Below, one piece after another: positions 17,588-24,522 of a stretch of 56,261 nucleotides of DNA. The notes beneath the pieces are model-generated. The model was not told the origin of the DNA. It saw nothing but the letters and a program-made list of their open reading frames with translations, and made no database searches. Origin of the DNA: an uncultured Clostridia bacterium (GTDB taxonomy: Bacteria; Bacillota; Clostridia; Oscillospirales; Oscillospiraceae); NCBI GenBank assembly GCA_947367115.1, contig CANBCW010000004.1, forward strand, positions 1 through 56,261, in the 5' to 3' direction. The position numbers and the translations under genes are program-made. Each line of letters starts with the position of its first letter. The stretch's first letter is position 1.

Positions 17588-17616
17588 ATTATACGTAACA
17601 AAAAGCAAAATGTACA
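17588..17616 (-). promoter_or_regulatory. Promoter of the Na/Pi cotransporter operon
   Basis: TGTACA (17611-17616), 17-base spacer, TATAAT (17588-17593). The -35 box is weak, which suits a regulated gene. Confidence 0.55.
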
Positions 17617-17676
17617 TACACAAAATGAGAAAAATTTCCCCGAAACCTATAATTATTTTCGTCGCAATACCGATTT

Positions 17677-18114
17677 TCATGCTCCGGTAGAGCCAAAGCC
17701 ACCGGTTCCCCGGTTCGTATCGGTCAGTTCCTCCACCTCTTCATAGGCCGGCGTCAGCACCGGAGTGATCAAAAACTGAGCCACCCGCTCGCCGTTTTCC
17801 ACCGTCTGTGGCACCTTACCGTGGTTTAGAAGCACCACCCGAATCTCGCCCCGGTAGTCGCTGTCGATCACGCCCACCTTATTGGCGGGAGCCAGCCCCC
17901 GCTTCGCGCCCAGACTGCTGCGGGCATACACAAGCCCCGCGCAGCCCTTGGGAACCTCCAGGGCAAGCCCCGTGGGGATCCACGCCGTTTCACCGGGCGC
18001 AATGGTCACAGCCTGCTCCAGACAGGCATACAGATCCGCGCCAGCGGCCTCCGCACTGCCGTAGGTAGGAAGCTGCGCCATAGGATGCAGCTTTTTTACT
18101 CGAATCGGTTTCAT
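17677..18114 (-). CDS. dut: dUTP diphosphatase
   Basis: 145 residues, full length for a trimeric dUTPase. It hydrolyses dUTP to dUMP and pyrophosphate, keeping uracil out of DNA and feeding thymidylate synthesis. The conserved motifs appear in order: AGADLYA (I), YARSSLGAKRG (II), GVIDSDYRGEI with the catalytic Asp (III), ERVAQFLI (IV) and the glycine-rich tail RGTGGFGSTG (V). Its ATG overlaps the nrdG stop by ATGA, so translation is probably coupled. Together the two genes form a deoxynucleotide-supply pair. Confidence 0.95.
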   Translation of the reverse strand: MKPIRVKKLHPMAQLPTYGSAEAAGADLYACLEQAVTIAPGETAWIPTGLALEVPKGCAGLVYARSSLGAKRGLAPANKVGVIDSDYRGEIRVVLLNHGKVPQTVENGERVAQFLITPVLTPAYEEVEELTDTNRGTGGFGSTGA

Positions 18115-18662
18115 CCCTTCATTCCCCTTCCATTTCCCTGCCAGTCTTCCCAGAGCACCACACTCCCCTTCTCCAAGGAGGCAGGCACATTGATGAGCCG
18201 CTGGTTCTCGGAGCCCCGAAACCGCAGTGACAAATTTTTCTTCGCTTCGATAAACGGGCCGTCCACCAGGACATCCAGATAACTCAAATACTCTCTGGTA
18301 ATCGCAGGATCGCCCAGCTTGCCCGGCAAAATGTCACGGTCAAATAGGTATCCGGAGAAAGCCCAGATGCTCTTCTCAGGATAGGTTGCTTTCACCTGCC
18401 GCAGAAGATCCACAATCGCAGGCTGGTTCTGGGGTTCAAAGGGTTCCCCCCCCAGCAGAGTCAAACCCTTGACATAAGCCGGTTTCAGCATATCGAGAAT
18501 CATGTCAATGGCCTCCTGCGTAAAAGGTTGACCATAGTCAAAATCCCAGGCGATTTCATTAAAACAGCCCTTACAATGGTGCGTGCACCCGGAAACGAAC
18601 AGGCTGACCCGCACACCGGGCCCATTTGCAATATCGCAGTTCTTGATGGACGCGTAATTCAT
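18111..18662 (-). CDS. nrdG: Anaerobic ribonucleotide reductase activating protein
   Basis: 183-residue radical SAM enzyme. The cluster-binding motif is CTHHCKGCF near residue 30 (CX3CX2C), followed by LLGGEPF. It uses S-adenosylmethionine to generate the glycyl radical on NrdD, enabling oxygen-independent deoxynucleotide synthesis. GGTGGAG precedes the ATG. nrdD is not adjacent, which is somewhat unusual; it must lie elsewhere. The ATGA overlap links nrdG to dut. Confidence 0.93.
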   Translation of the reverse strand: MNYASIKNCDIANGPGVRVSLFVSGCTHHCKGCFNEIAWDFDYGQPFTQEAIDMILDMLKPAYVKGLTLLGGEPFEPQNQPAIVDLLRQVKATYPEKSIWAFSGYLFDRDILPGKLGDPAITREYLSYLDVLVDGPFIEAKKNLSLRFRGSENQRLINVPASLEKGSVVLWEDWQGNGRGMKG

Positions 18663-18723
18663 TCGGAAACTCCACCTTTATAATCATTCTAAATCTATCA
18701 CATCAATCAATTGTATGCCAGGT

Positions 18724-18915
18724 TCACTTGCTGCCCAGTCTGTTCCAGAATCGGAACGTCATGGGCCACAGCAATCCAGCCGTCAGAACGACCAGGAAAT
18801 AACGCACCGCACGAGCGATCAGCTCACTGCCAAACAGCAGGATCAACGGCTCCTTCAAGCCTGATTTGACAGCAAGCACCAAAAGCAGCCCAAGAACAAT
18901 CTTAATGAGCTGAAC
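18724..18915 (-). pseudogene. Severed C-terminal part of the PAP2 protein
   Basis: Directly after the TAG that ends the PAP2 gene, the same frame stays open for 63 codons (18724-18915). It encodes hydrophobic, membrane-like sequence: VQLIKIVLGLLLVLAV, then a loop, then YFLVVLTAGLLWPMTF and RFWNRLGSK. This looks like the natural last two membrane helices and basic tail of the upstream protein, cut off by TGG-to-TAG or a similar change. There is no start codon with a ribosome-binding site here. Confidence 0.7.
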
Positions 18916-19635
18916 CTACCATTTCCCCTCTACGGAGAAATTGATCCATTTCTTCTCTGCTGCATACACAACGGCAACGCCGATCAGACAGCCGATCATC
19001 GTATAAGCATTCTCCGTGGCGGATGTCAGATTGTGTGCGTCAAAATCCGCTGGGAAGGGATAGCATTCCACATATAAAAGGTAGCCAATGCCCAGAGCCA
19101 GCATGGAAGCCAGCAGGATTTTCATTGCCTTGTCACGATTGTCCATTACAATGGGCTTCATGCCAAAAACAAGCACAAGCGCGCAGGCCGCACCGGCCAC
19201 AACATCATAGGGTGTATGAACCCCCACATACATTCTGGAGAAGCCCACCAGCACCATAAGGGTAACACAAATCACCTTGATCCAACGGCGTTTTTCCGTC
19301 ATGGCAATGGCACCAAATGTGCCAACCGCAGTGGAGGTATGCCCGCTTGGGAAGCTATATCCCTTGGCCGCGTCCCTTGCTTGTTCAAGAATTGTGAAAT
19401 TCTGATCCAGCTCCCAAGGCCGCGGTACCCGGCAAATCAGTTTCAGAATCTGATTCAAAGTCGTGCCCACGAAGCCTACCGCCATTACGTAATAGCCCCG
19501 GCGCTTGTCTACACACCAGAAGATAATCAGCGCAAGCACAAGAAAAGCTGTTTCTTCTCCGAGCTGTGTTACCAGAAGCATCAGCTCATTCAGAACCGGT
19601 ACACGAAGTTTTTCCAGAAAATACAGCAGCCCCAT
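18916..19635 (-). CDS. PAP2-family membrane phosphatase, truncated by an in-frame TAG
   Basis: 239 residues with several membrane helices and the complete PAP2 signature: K/RP motif (LKLICRVPRPWE), PSGHTSTAVG, and SRMYVGVHTPYDV. The family removes phosphate from lipid phosphates such as undecaprenyl pyrophosphate or phosphatidic acid at the membrane. All active-site residues precede the TAG at 18916-18918, so the shortened protein could still be active. However, the frame continues with 63 codons of matching membrane sequence. GGGAGG precedes the ATG and a good promoter lies upstream. The gene is either a recent nonsense mutant or contains a sequencing error. Confidence 0.85.
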   Translation of the reverse strand: MGLLYFLEKLRVPVLNELMLLVTQLGEETAFLVLALIIFWCVDKRRGYYVMAVGFVGTTLNQILKLICRVPRPWELDQNFTILEQARDAAKGYSFPSGHTSTAVGTFGAIAMTEKRRWIKVICVTLMVLVGFSRMYVGVHTPYDVVAGAACALVLVFGMKPIVMDNRDKAMKILLASMLALGIGYLLYVECYPFPADFDAHNLTSATENAYTMIGCLIGVAVVYAAEKKWINFSVEGKW

Positions 19636-19665
19636 TCCAACAACCTCCCATTATGCTTTAATAGT

Positions 19666-19693
19666 ATTATAGCAAAATTTACAGAAATGTAAA
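19666..19693 (-). promoter_or_regulatory. Promoter of the PAP2 gene
   Basis: TTTACA (19688-19693), 16-base spacer, TATAAT (19666-19671) on the minus strand, divergent from the promoter at 19726. Confidence 0.65.
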
Positions 19694-19725
19694 GGATAAT
19701 CCGCAGGGCAGTCCATGTACAGCCC

Positions 19726-19753
19726 TTGCATTTTCCAGGTTTCGGGGTATAAT
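19726..19753 (+). promoter_or_regulatory. Promoter of the TIGR04255-like gene
   Basis: TTGCAT (19726-19731), 16-base spacer, TATAAT (19748-19753), about 35 bases before the ATG at 19788. Confidence 0.65.
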
Positions 19754-19787
19754 AATAGTAACATAATATAAGAAATGAGTGATCTGC

Positions 19788-20573
19788 ATGTTTTCTCAAG
19801 AAAAGCGGTGCGTTTATCGTGCCAATCAGCTGGGCGAAGTGATTTGCCAGCTGCGTTTCCCCGAGATTCTGACCATCGGTGCCAATGTTCCGGTGGCCTT
19901 CCAGGAAGCCATTCGGGACGAGTACCCTCAATATTCCGCCCGAAAGGAGTCTCCTGCACCAAAAATTACCGGAACCCCCGGAAATTTGGCTCTGGAAAAT
20001 CAGCCAACCACTATCAACTACCAGTTTGTTTCCGAAGACGGCGTTTGGAGAGTAAACCTGACGAGCAAATTTATCTCTCTGGCTTGTAACCGCTATACCA
20101 GCTGGGAGGACTTCGCCCTGCGCCTGGATAAGCCGCTGGCTGCATTCATCAAGATCTACAAACCTGCTTATTTTGAGCGCGTTGGCTTGCGGTATCTGAA
20201 TTTCATCTCCCGCAAGGATCTGAATTTAGAAGGTATCCCCTTCTCCGAACTGATCACTCCCTGTTACTTAGGCCCTCTGGTCGACGAAGAAGTAAATGAA
20301 GCCGCTTCCAGCCGGTGCAGCGTTGACGCGGAGCTTGGCATTCGCGGCGGCTGCCGCCTAAAGCTGCACGCGGGCCCCGGTCTGGTTAAGCGCGGAAACC
20401 AGGCGGATCAGGAGGTCAAGTTCATTTTTGATCAGGATCTGTTTATGCCCGGAAAGGTTCCCGTAAACCTGAGCGCGGGCGCGCTGCAGACCCTCCACGG
20501 TCAGGCTTACAGCATCTTCCGCGGCGCTATCACCGATACCCTGCACGATGCCATGGAGCCTGAGAATATCTAA
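19788..20573 (+). CDS. TIGR04255-family protein of unknown function
   Basis: About 261 residues, a soluble protein matching the sporadically distributed TIGR04255 family. Characteristic stretches are the N-terminal 'V.CQLRFPEIL' strand, INYQFVSEDGVWRVNLTSKFISLACNRY in pieces around residue 80-105, and YFERVGLRYLNFISR near 140. The family is often found near mobile or defence genes, but its biochemical role is not known to me. The start is ATG 19788; a GTG three codons upstream is possible. The next gene follows after 11 bases with AAGGAG, so the two may be co-transcribed. Confidence 0.7.
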   Translation: MFSQEKRCVYRANQLGEVICQLRFPEILTIGANVPVAFQEAIRDEYPQYSARKESPAPKITGTPGNLALENQPTTINYQFVSEDGVWRVNLTSKFISLACNRYTSWEDFALRLDKPLAAFIKIYKPAYFERVGLRYLNFISRKDLNLEGIPFSELITPCYLGPLVDEEVNEAASSRCSVDAELGIRGGCRLKLHAGPGLVKRGNQADQEVKFIFDQDLFMPGKVPVNLSAGALQTLHGQAYSIFRGAITDTLHDAMEPENI

Positions 20574-20584
20574 AGGAGTTCTCT

Positions 20585-21304
20585 ATGTTCTACTACGGCT
20601 TTGATATGACCTATCTGGTTCTGGTGCTTCCTTGTGTGATCTTCTCCCTGTGGGCCAGTGCCAAAGTCAACAGCACATTCAAAAAATATTCCAACCAGCT
20701 TTCACGCCGTCGAATCACCGGCGCGGAGGCTGCCCGGCGGGTGCTAAAAGCCAATGACGTTCATGATGTCCGCATTGAACGGGTCAGCGGAAACCTGACG
20801 GATCATTATGACCCCAAGGCCAATGTAATCCGTCTGTCTGACAGTGTTTATGACTCTATCTCCACCGCCGCCATCGGTGTTGCCTGTCATGAAGCGGGGC
20901 ACGCGGTACAGTACGCCGCCAACTATGCTCCCATCAAACTCCGTGCCGCCATCATTCCCATCACAAACATCGGCAGCAAGCTGGCTATGCCGCTCATTCT
21001 GCTTGGGCTGCTGCTGACTTTTATGGAGGATTTCTCCTATTTCTTTGTGTATCTGGGCATTGCCTGCTTTGGTCTTTCGCTGGTTTTTCAGCTGATCACC
21101 CTGCCTGTTGAGTTCAACGCGAGCCGCCGAGCCATGGCAGCCATTCAGGACAGTGAGCTGCTGACATCTGAGGAACAAAGGGGCGCACGCAAAACCCTGA
21201 CCGCCGCCGCCATGACCTATGTGGCCGCCACCGCAGTGGCTCTGGCTCAGCTGCTTCGTCTGATTTTGATTTTCGGTGGAAGGGGCAGAAGACGAAACGA
21301 TTGA
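20585..21304 (+). CDS. YugP-type membrane zinc metallopeptidase
   Basis: 239 residues matching the Zn_peptidase_2 family (PF04298, B. subtilis YugP). An N-terminal helix is followed by a cytosolic region with the zinc motif HEAGHAVQ near residue 103, then two or three membrane helices. Downstream, LPVEFNASRRA supplies the likely third zinc ligand (Glu). The family is presumed proteolytic; substrates are unknown. AAGGAG precedes the ATG. It lies 11 bases after the TIGR04255-like gene and 52 bases before the Nudix gene, so these could form one operon. Confidence 0.88.
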   Translation: MFYYGFDMTYLVLVLPCVIFSLWASAKVNSTFKKYSNQLSRRRITGAEAARRVLKANDVHDVRIERVSGNLTDHYDPKANVIRLSDSVYDSISTAAIGVACHEAGHAVQYAANYAPIKLRAAIIPITNIGSKLAMPLILLGLLLTFMEDFSYFFVYLGIACFGLSLVFQLITLPVEFNASRRAMAAIQDSELLTSEEQRGARKTLTAAAMTYVAATAVALAQLLRLILIFGGRGRRRND

Positions 21305-21356
21305 CCTGATGGGGACGGCTTGACCGTCCCCATCCTTATGTAAAAGGAGCGACACA

Positions 21357-21890
21357 ATGGAATTATTCGACTTGTATGACAATATGCGCCGCCCCCTTGG
21401 CCGAACCATGGTGCGGGGCACAGCTGCTCCCGCCGGATGTTACCGTCTGGTTGTGCATATCTCTATTTTTAACTCCAGAGGTGAGCTGCTGATCCAGCAG
21501 CGTCAGTCATTCAAAGACGACTGGCAGAATATGTGGGATCTGTCCGTAGGCGGCAGCGTCACCACCGGCGAAACCAGCCAGACCGGCGCAGAGCGTGAAC
21601 TGCTGGAAGAACTGGGTGTATCCGCGGAACTGCAGGATAAGGCTCCGGACATCACAATCACTTTTAACGGCGGTTTTGATGACCATTATATTCTGCACCG
21701 TGACCTGGAAATCTCTGAGCTTCGGCTTCAGTATGAAGAAGTGCAGGCTGCAAAGTGGGCAACCTTGGATGAGATTCTTTCCATGATCGACAACGGCACC
21801 TTCATCCCATACCACAAAGCACTGATTGAACTGCTGTTTTTCCGCAGCCAAAACCCTGGCTGTACGCGCACACGCAGAAAGGAACCCTAA
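21357..21890 (+). CDS. Nudix hydrolase
   Basis: 177 residues. The Nudix box runs from GGSVTTGE through RELLEELGV and fits GX5EX7REUXEEXGU exactly, so Mg-dependent hydrolysis of a nucleoside diphosphate derivative is expected. The N-terminal YDNMRRPLGRTMVRG pattern and RGELLIQQRQ resemble the IPP isomerase/Idi-like Nudix subgroup, but the substrate cannot be assigned. AAGGAG precedes the ATG. The stop overlaps the next start as TAATG, coupling it to the now broken phospholipase-like gene. Confidence 0.88.
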   Translation: MELFDLYDNMRRPLGRTMVRGTAAPAGCYRLVVHISIFNSRGELLIQQRQSFKDDWQNMWDLSVGGSVTTGETSQTGAERELLEELGVSAELQDKAPDITITFNGGFDDHYILHRDLEISELRLQYEEVQAAKWATLDEILSMIDNGTFIPYHKALIELLFFRSQNPGCTRTRRKEP

Positions 21891-22379
21891 TGGCATCGTA
21901 GATGATACACCTGCGCGTGGCAGATGCGTTGATGGACAAGCTGGATGGGCTGAGTCCCAGAGAATTCGTCATGGGCAATCTCGCCCCGGACAGCGGCATT
22001 CCGAATGTCAATGGGATCGACTATACCCCCAGTTCCGTGATCTCTCACTTTGTGCCAGTATGCGCAGGAATGTGCCGCTGATCGGAGCGCTCTCGTACAG
22101 AAGATCAAAGCAGATTGGCACGCGCAGGATCTTCTGTATCTTACAAAACACCCCAATTTGCGCTCGTATGAGATCTATCGTCAAAGCACCGCTTTCCCCA
22201 ATCGATACCTTGAATTCTTTTCTGAAAGTGCCTTTGATGACCGTCGCAGATCTGTCATTGAATTCGATCAGCAGAAACATGCCTCCGACTCTGGCAATCC
22301 ATATTTGACGGCCGACCAAGCTGACAAGTTTGTGCTGTGCTGTTCTCAGGATATTCTGCAATACATCCAAAATCTCTAA
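21890..22379 (+). pseudogene. Broken phospholipase C-like hydrolase gene
   Basis: The start ATG at 21890 overlaps the Nudix stop (TAATG) and has AAAGGA at good spacing. Codon 4 is TAG (21899-21901). The frame then continues MIHLRVADALMDKLDG..FVMGNLAPDSGIPN..TPSSVISHF and stops near 22081. Homologous-looking sequence resumes in another frame: KIKADWHAQDLLYL, EIYRQSTAFPN, RSVIEFDQQ and NPYLTADQADKFV, ending at 22379. This order resembles the zinc-dependent phospholipase C-like family (PF00882 type). The gene therefore carries a nonsense codon, a frameshift and apparently an internal deletion, since the middle of the family is missing. Confidence 0.7.
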
Positions 22380-22382
22380 TTT

Positions 22383-22409
22383 CCGCCCCGTACTTGACAG
22401 TCGGGGCGG
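22383..22409 (+). terminator. Hairpin after the broken gene, overlapping the next promoter
   Basis: CCGCCCC / GGGGCGG stem (22383-22389 / 22403-22409). Its loop contains the TTGACA -35 box of the following gene. The T-tract is poor. Confidence 0.5.
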
Positions 22410-22422
22410 TATTCGCTATAAT
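22394..22422 (+). promoter_or_regulatory. Consensus sigma-A promoter of the YnbB-like gene
   Basis: Perfect TTGACA (22394-22399), 17-base spacer, perfect TATAAT (22417-22422). The -35 box sits in the loop of the preceding hairpin. Confidence 0.88.
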
Positions 22423-22456
22423 TTTGAAAGTTTAAGTATAAAATGAGGGTATATAC

Positions 22457-23740
22457 ATGGAAGAACTGCTGAATTTATATCAAACCATGGGCATCTCCCC
22501 TGCTGTTTACGCCTATGGCGAGGAAACGCTGGATCGGATCAAGGATCGCTTTGCTGCCATCGACAAAATTGCCGAATACAATCAGGCCAAGGTGCTCTCC
22601 GCCATGCAGAAAAACAAGGTATCTGCCGCCTGTTTTGCCGCTACCACCGGATACGGCTATGACGATGTAGGCCGAGACAATCTGGAAAAAGTATACGCCG
22701 ACGTATTCCACACAGAGGCCGCACTGGTTCGCCCCCAGATCACCTGCGGTACCCACGCCCTGACAGTGGCTCTCAGTGCCAATCTGCTGCCCGGTGATGA
22801 ACTTCTTTCTCCCGTCGGCCTGCCCTACGATACCCTGCAGGAAGTCATCGGCATCCGCCCCAGCCCCTGCTCCTTAGCCGAATATGGTGTGACTTACAAT
22901 CAGGTGGACTTGCTGCCGGACGGTGGTTTTGATTACGATGGAATCCGTTCTGCCATCAACGAAAAGACAAAGCTAATCACCATCCAGCGTTCCAAGGGTT
23001 ACGCTACACGTCCTACCTTTTCCGTTAAACAGATCGGCGATCTGATCTCCTTCTGTAAATCCGTTAAGCCCGATGTGATCGTCATGGTAGACAACTGCTA
23101 CGGTGAGTTTGTTGAGACTGTGGAGCCCTCTGACGTTGGCGCGGACATGGTTGTCGGCAGCCTGATCAAGAACCCCGGCGGTGGTCTGGCTCCCATCGGA
23201 GGCTATATCGCGGGAACAAAACGATGCGTTGACCGCTGCGCATACCGTCTGTCTGCTCCCGGTCTGGGGCAGGAGGTCGGAGCTAATCTGGGGCTGATGC
23301 CCAGTCTGTATCAGGGCTTCTTCCTCTCCCCCACTGTGGTTGCCGGAGCGGAAAAAGGTGCCATCTTCGCCGCCAACCTCTACGAGCCTCTGGGCTTCAA
23401 GTGCGTGCCAAACGCCACCGAAAGCCGGCACGACATCATTCAGGCTGTGGAATTGGGCAGTGAGAAAGCGATGGTGGCCTTCTGTAAGGGCATTCAGGCG
23501 GCCGCTCCCGTGGACAGCTATGTAGATCCCATCCCCGGCGATATGCCCGGCTACGACAGTCAGGTCATCATGGCCGCCGGTGCCTTTGTTCAGGGCTCTA
23601 CCATGGAACTGTCCGCTGACGGCCCCATCCGTGAGCCTTACGCCGTCTACTTCCAGGGCGGCCTGACCTGGGCTCACGCCAAGCTGGGTATCCTCATGAG
23701 CTTGCAGAAAATGGTGGACGCAGGTTTACTCACTTTATAA
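22457..23740 (+). CDS. YnbB-like PLP enzyme (methionine gamma-lyase related, 'aluminium resistance' family)
   Basis: 427 residues of the Cys/Met-metabolism PLP family PF06838. Landmarks are GYGYDDVGRDNLEKVYADVF near residue 66, the cofactor-stacking region RPQITCGTHALTVAL, the Asp in VMVDNCYGEFVE and the presumed Schiff-base lysine in GSLIKNPGGGLAPIGGYIAG (residue ~237). The family has been labelled aluminium resistance protein, but its reaction is unsettled; C-S lyase activity is plausible. It is monocistronic behind a perfect promoter. GAGGG precedes the ATG. In many Firmicutes this gene sits near hfq, miaA or glnA, which is not the case here. Confidence 0.88.
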   Translation: MEELLNLYQTMGISPAVYAYGEETLDRIKDRFAAIDKIAEYNQAKVLSAMQKNKVSAACFAATTGYGYDDVGRDNLEKVYADVFHTEAALVRPQITCGTHALTVALSANLLPGDELLSPVGLPYDTLQEVIGIRPSPCSLAEYGVTYNQVDLLPDGGFDYDGIRSAINEKTKLITIQRSKGYATRPTFSVKQIGDLISFCKSVKPDVIVMVDNCYGEFVETVEPSDVGADMVVGSLIKNPGGGLAPIGGYIAGTKRCVDRCAYRLSAPGLGQEVGANLGLMPSLYQGFFLSPTVVAGAEKGAIFAANLYEPLGFKCVPNATESRHDIIQAVELGSEKAMVAFCKGIQAAAPVDSYVDPIPGDMPGYDSQVIMAAGAFVQGSTMELSADGPIREPYAVYFQGGLTWAHAKLGILMSLQKMVDAGLLTL

Positions 23741-23744
23741 AATT

Positions 23745-23771
23745 TGAGCCTTCCGGATACCGGAAGGCTCA
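23745..23771. terminator. Terminator between convergent genes
   Basis: Perfect 12-bp stem TGAGCCTTCCGG/CCGGAAGGCTCA with loop ATA. It overlaps the stop codon of the minus-strand GIY-YIG gene and probably serves the YnbB-like gene mainly. Confidence 0.65.
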
Positions 23772-24020
23772 TTTCATGCTGCAAAGCTGCATCTTTTCTT
23801 CTCTTGTCAGTTTTTTTATGGCCCACTCCCGCTTTGATGCATCGGAACGCGTTCCACATGGTTCTGTGTAGATCAATTCCAGCGGTCCCCGACCCCGGGT
23901 GTACTTTGCCCCTTTTCCGCTGCGGTGCATGTCCAGCCGTGCTTCCACATCTGTGGTGATGCCGGTATACAGGCTTCCGTCCCCACAGCGAAGGATATAC
24001 AAAAACCATTGCTTATCCAT
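23769..24020 (-). CDS. GIY-YIG domain protein (UPF0213/YhbQ-like)
   Basis: 83 residues that are nearly all one GIY-YIG nuclease domain: WFLYILRCGDGSLYTGITTD supplies the two signature strands, RLDMH and SGKGAKYTRGRGP follow, and EWAIKKL contains the catalytic-type Glu. Stand-alone proteins of this size are the UPF0213 group, thought to act on DNA. The ATG overlaps the end of the upstream membrane-protein gene by 8 bases, making it the last gene of a pncB operon. Confidence 0.88.
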   Translation of the reverse strand: MDKQWFLYILRCGDGSLYTGITTDVEARLDMHRSGKGAKYTRGRGPLELIYTEPCGTRSDASKREWAIKKLTREEKMQLCSMK

Positions 24021-24522
24021 GCTTTTGCTTGCCTTTTTTGCCCATAATTGTCAAATTGAAATCCAGCAGGAACAAGGTCACGTTCCCCAAAATCAGAGTC
24101 ACCACCGTCATCACCATACCCAGTTCCGCGAAATCTTCCGCAATGCTTGCCATACCAAACAGGTGGATCAGCAGTGTATACATCACCAAAATCGCCGCGT
24201 TAAAAAAAGACAGCTTCCACAGGAAAGGAAACTTTCTTTTGTCGATCCAAGGCTTAATGATCGGATAGTATCCCAGGAAAACAAATACCGCAGCCGCCTC
24301 TTTATCCGGCCCCAAAAGCAGGGACAAGATTGAGACAGCCGCATACCACGCCCAAGCAATTCGGGTTCCGGTGGTCTTCATAACCACCGTCAGCAGCACC
24401 ATGCATGCCATCGGGCAGATAAACGTCGCAATGGGGATGATGGTACCCATGCACATGATAACAACGGCCAGGGCGGCCATCACGCCGCCCATAGCCACAT
24501 TTTTCGCTGAATTACGCCTCAT
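24013..24522 (-). CDS. Multi-pass membrane protein between pncB and the GIY-YIG gene
   Basis: 169 residues with about five hydrophobic segments. The N-terminus, AKNVAMGGVMAALAVVIMCM, resembles the first helix of ECF-transporter S components, and LLGPDKEAAAVFVFLGYYPI in the middle is a recognisable pattern of small uncharacterised Clostridia membrane proteins. It overlaps the pncB stop by 11 bases and its own stop overlaps the next gene, so all three should be co-transcribed. A role in niacin or NAD-precursor uptake is a guess from the pncB neighbourhood only. Confidence 0.7.
   Translation of the reverse strand: MRRNSAKNVAMGGVMAALAVVIMCMGTIIPIATFICPMACMVLLTVVMKTTGTRIAWAWYAAVSILSLLLGPDKEAAAVFVFLGYYPIIKPWIDKRKFPFLWKLSFFNAAILVMYTLLIHLFGMASIAEDFAELGMVMTVVTLILGNVTLFLLDFNLTIMGKKGKQKHG

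Noticed and set aside
1868..22379. Genome-wide reassignment of TAG to an amino acid
   Set aside because: Several intact genes end in TAG at the expected length (for example 51069-51629 and 51641-52489), so TAG is a true stop.
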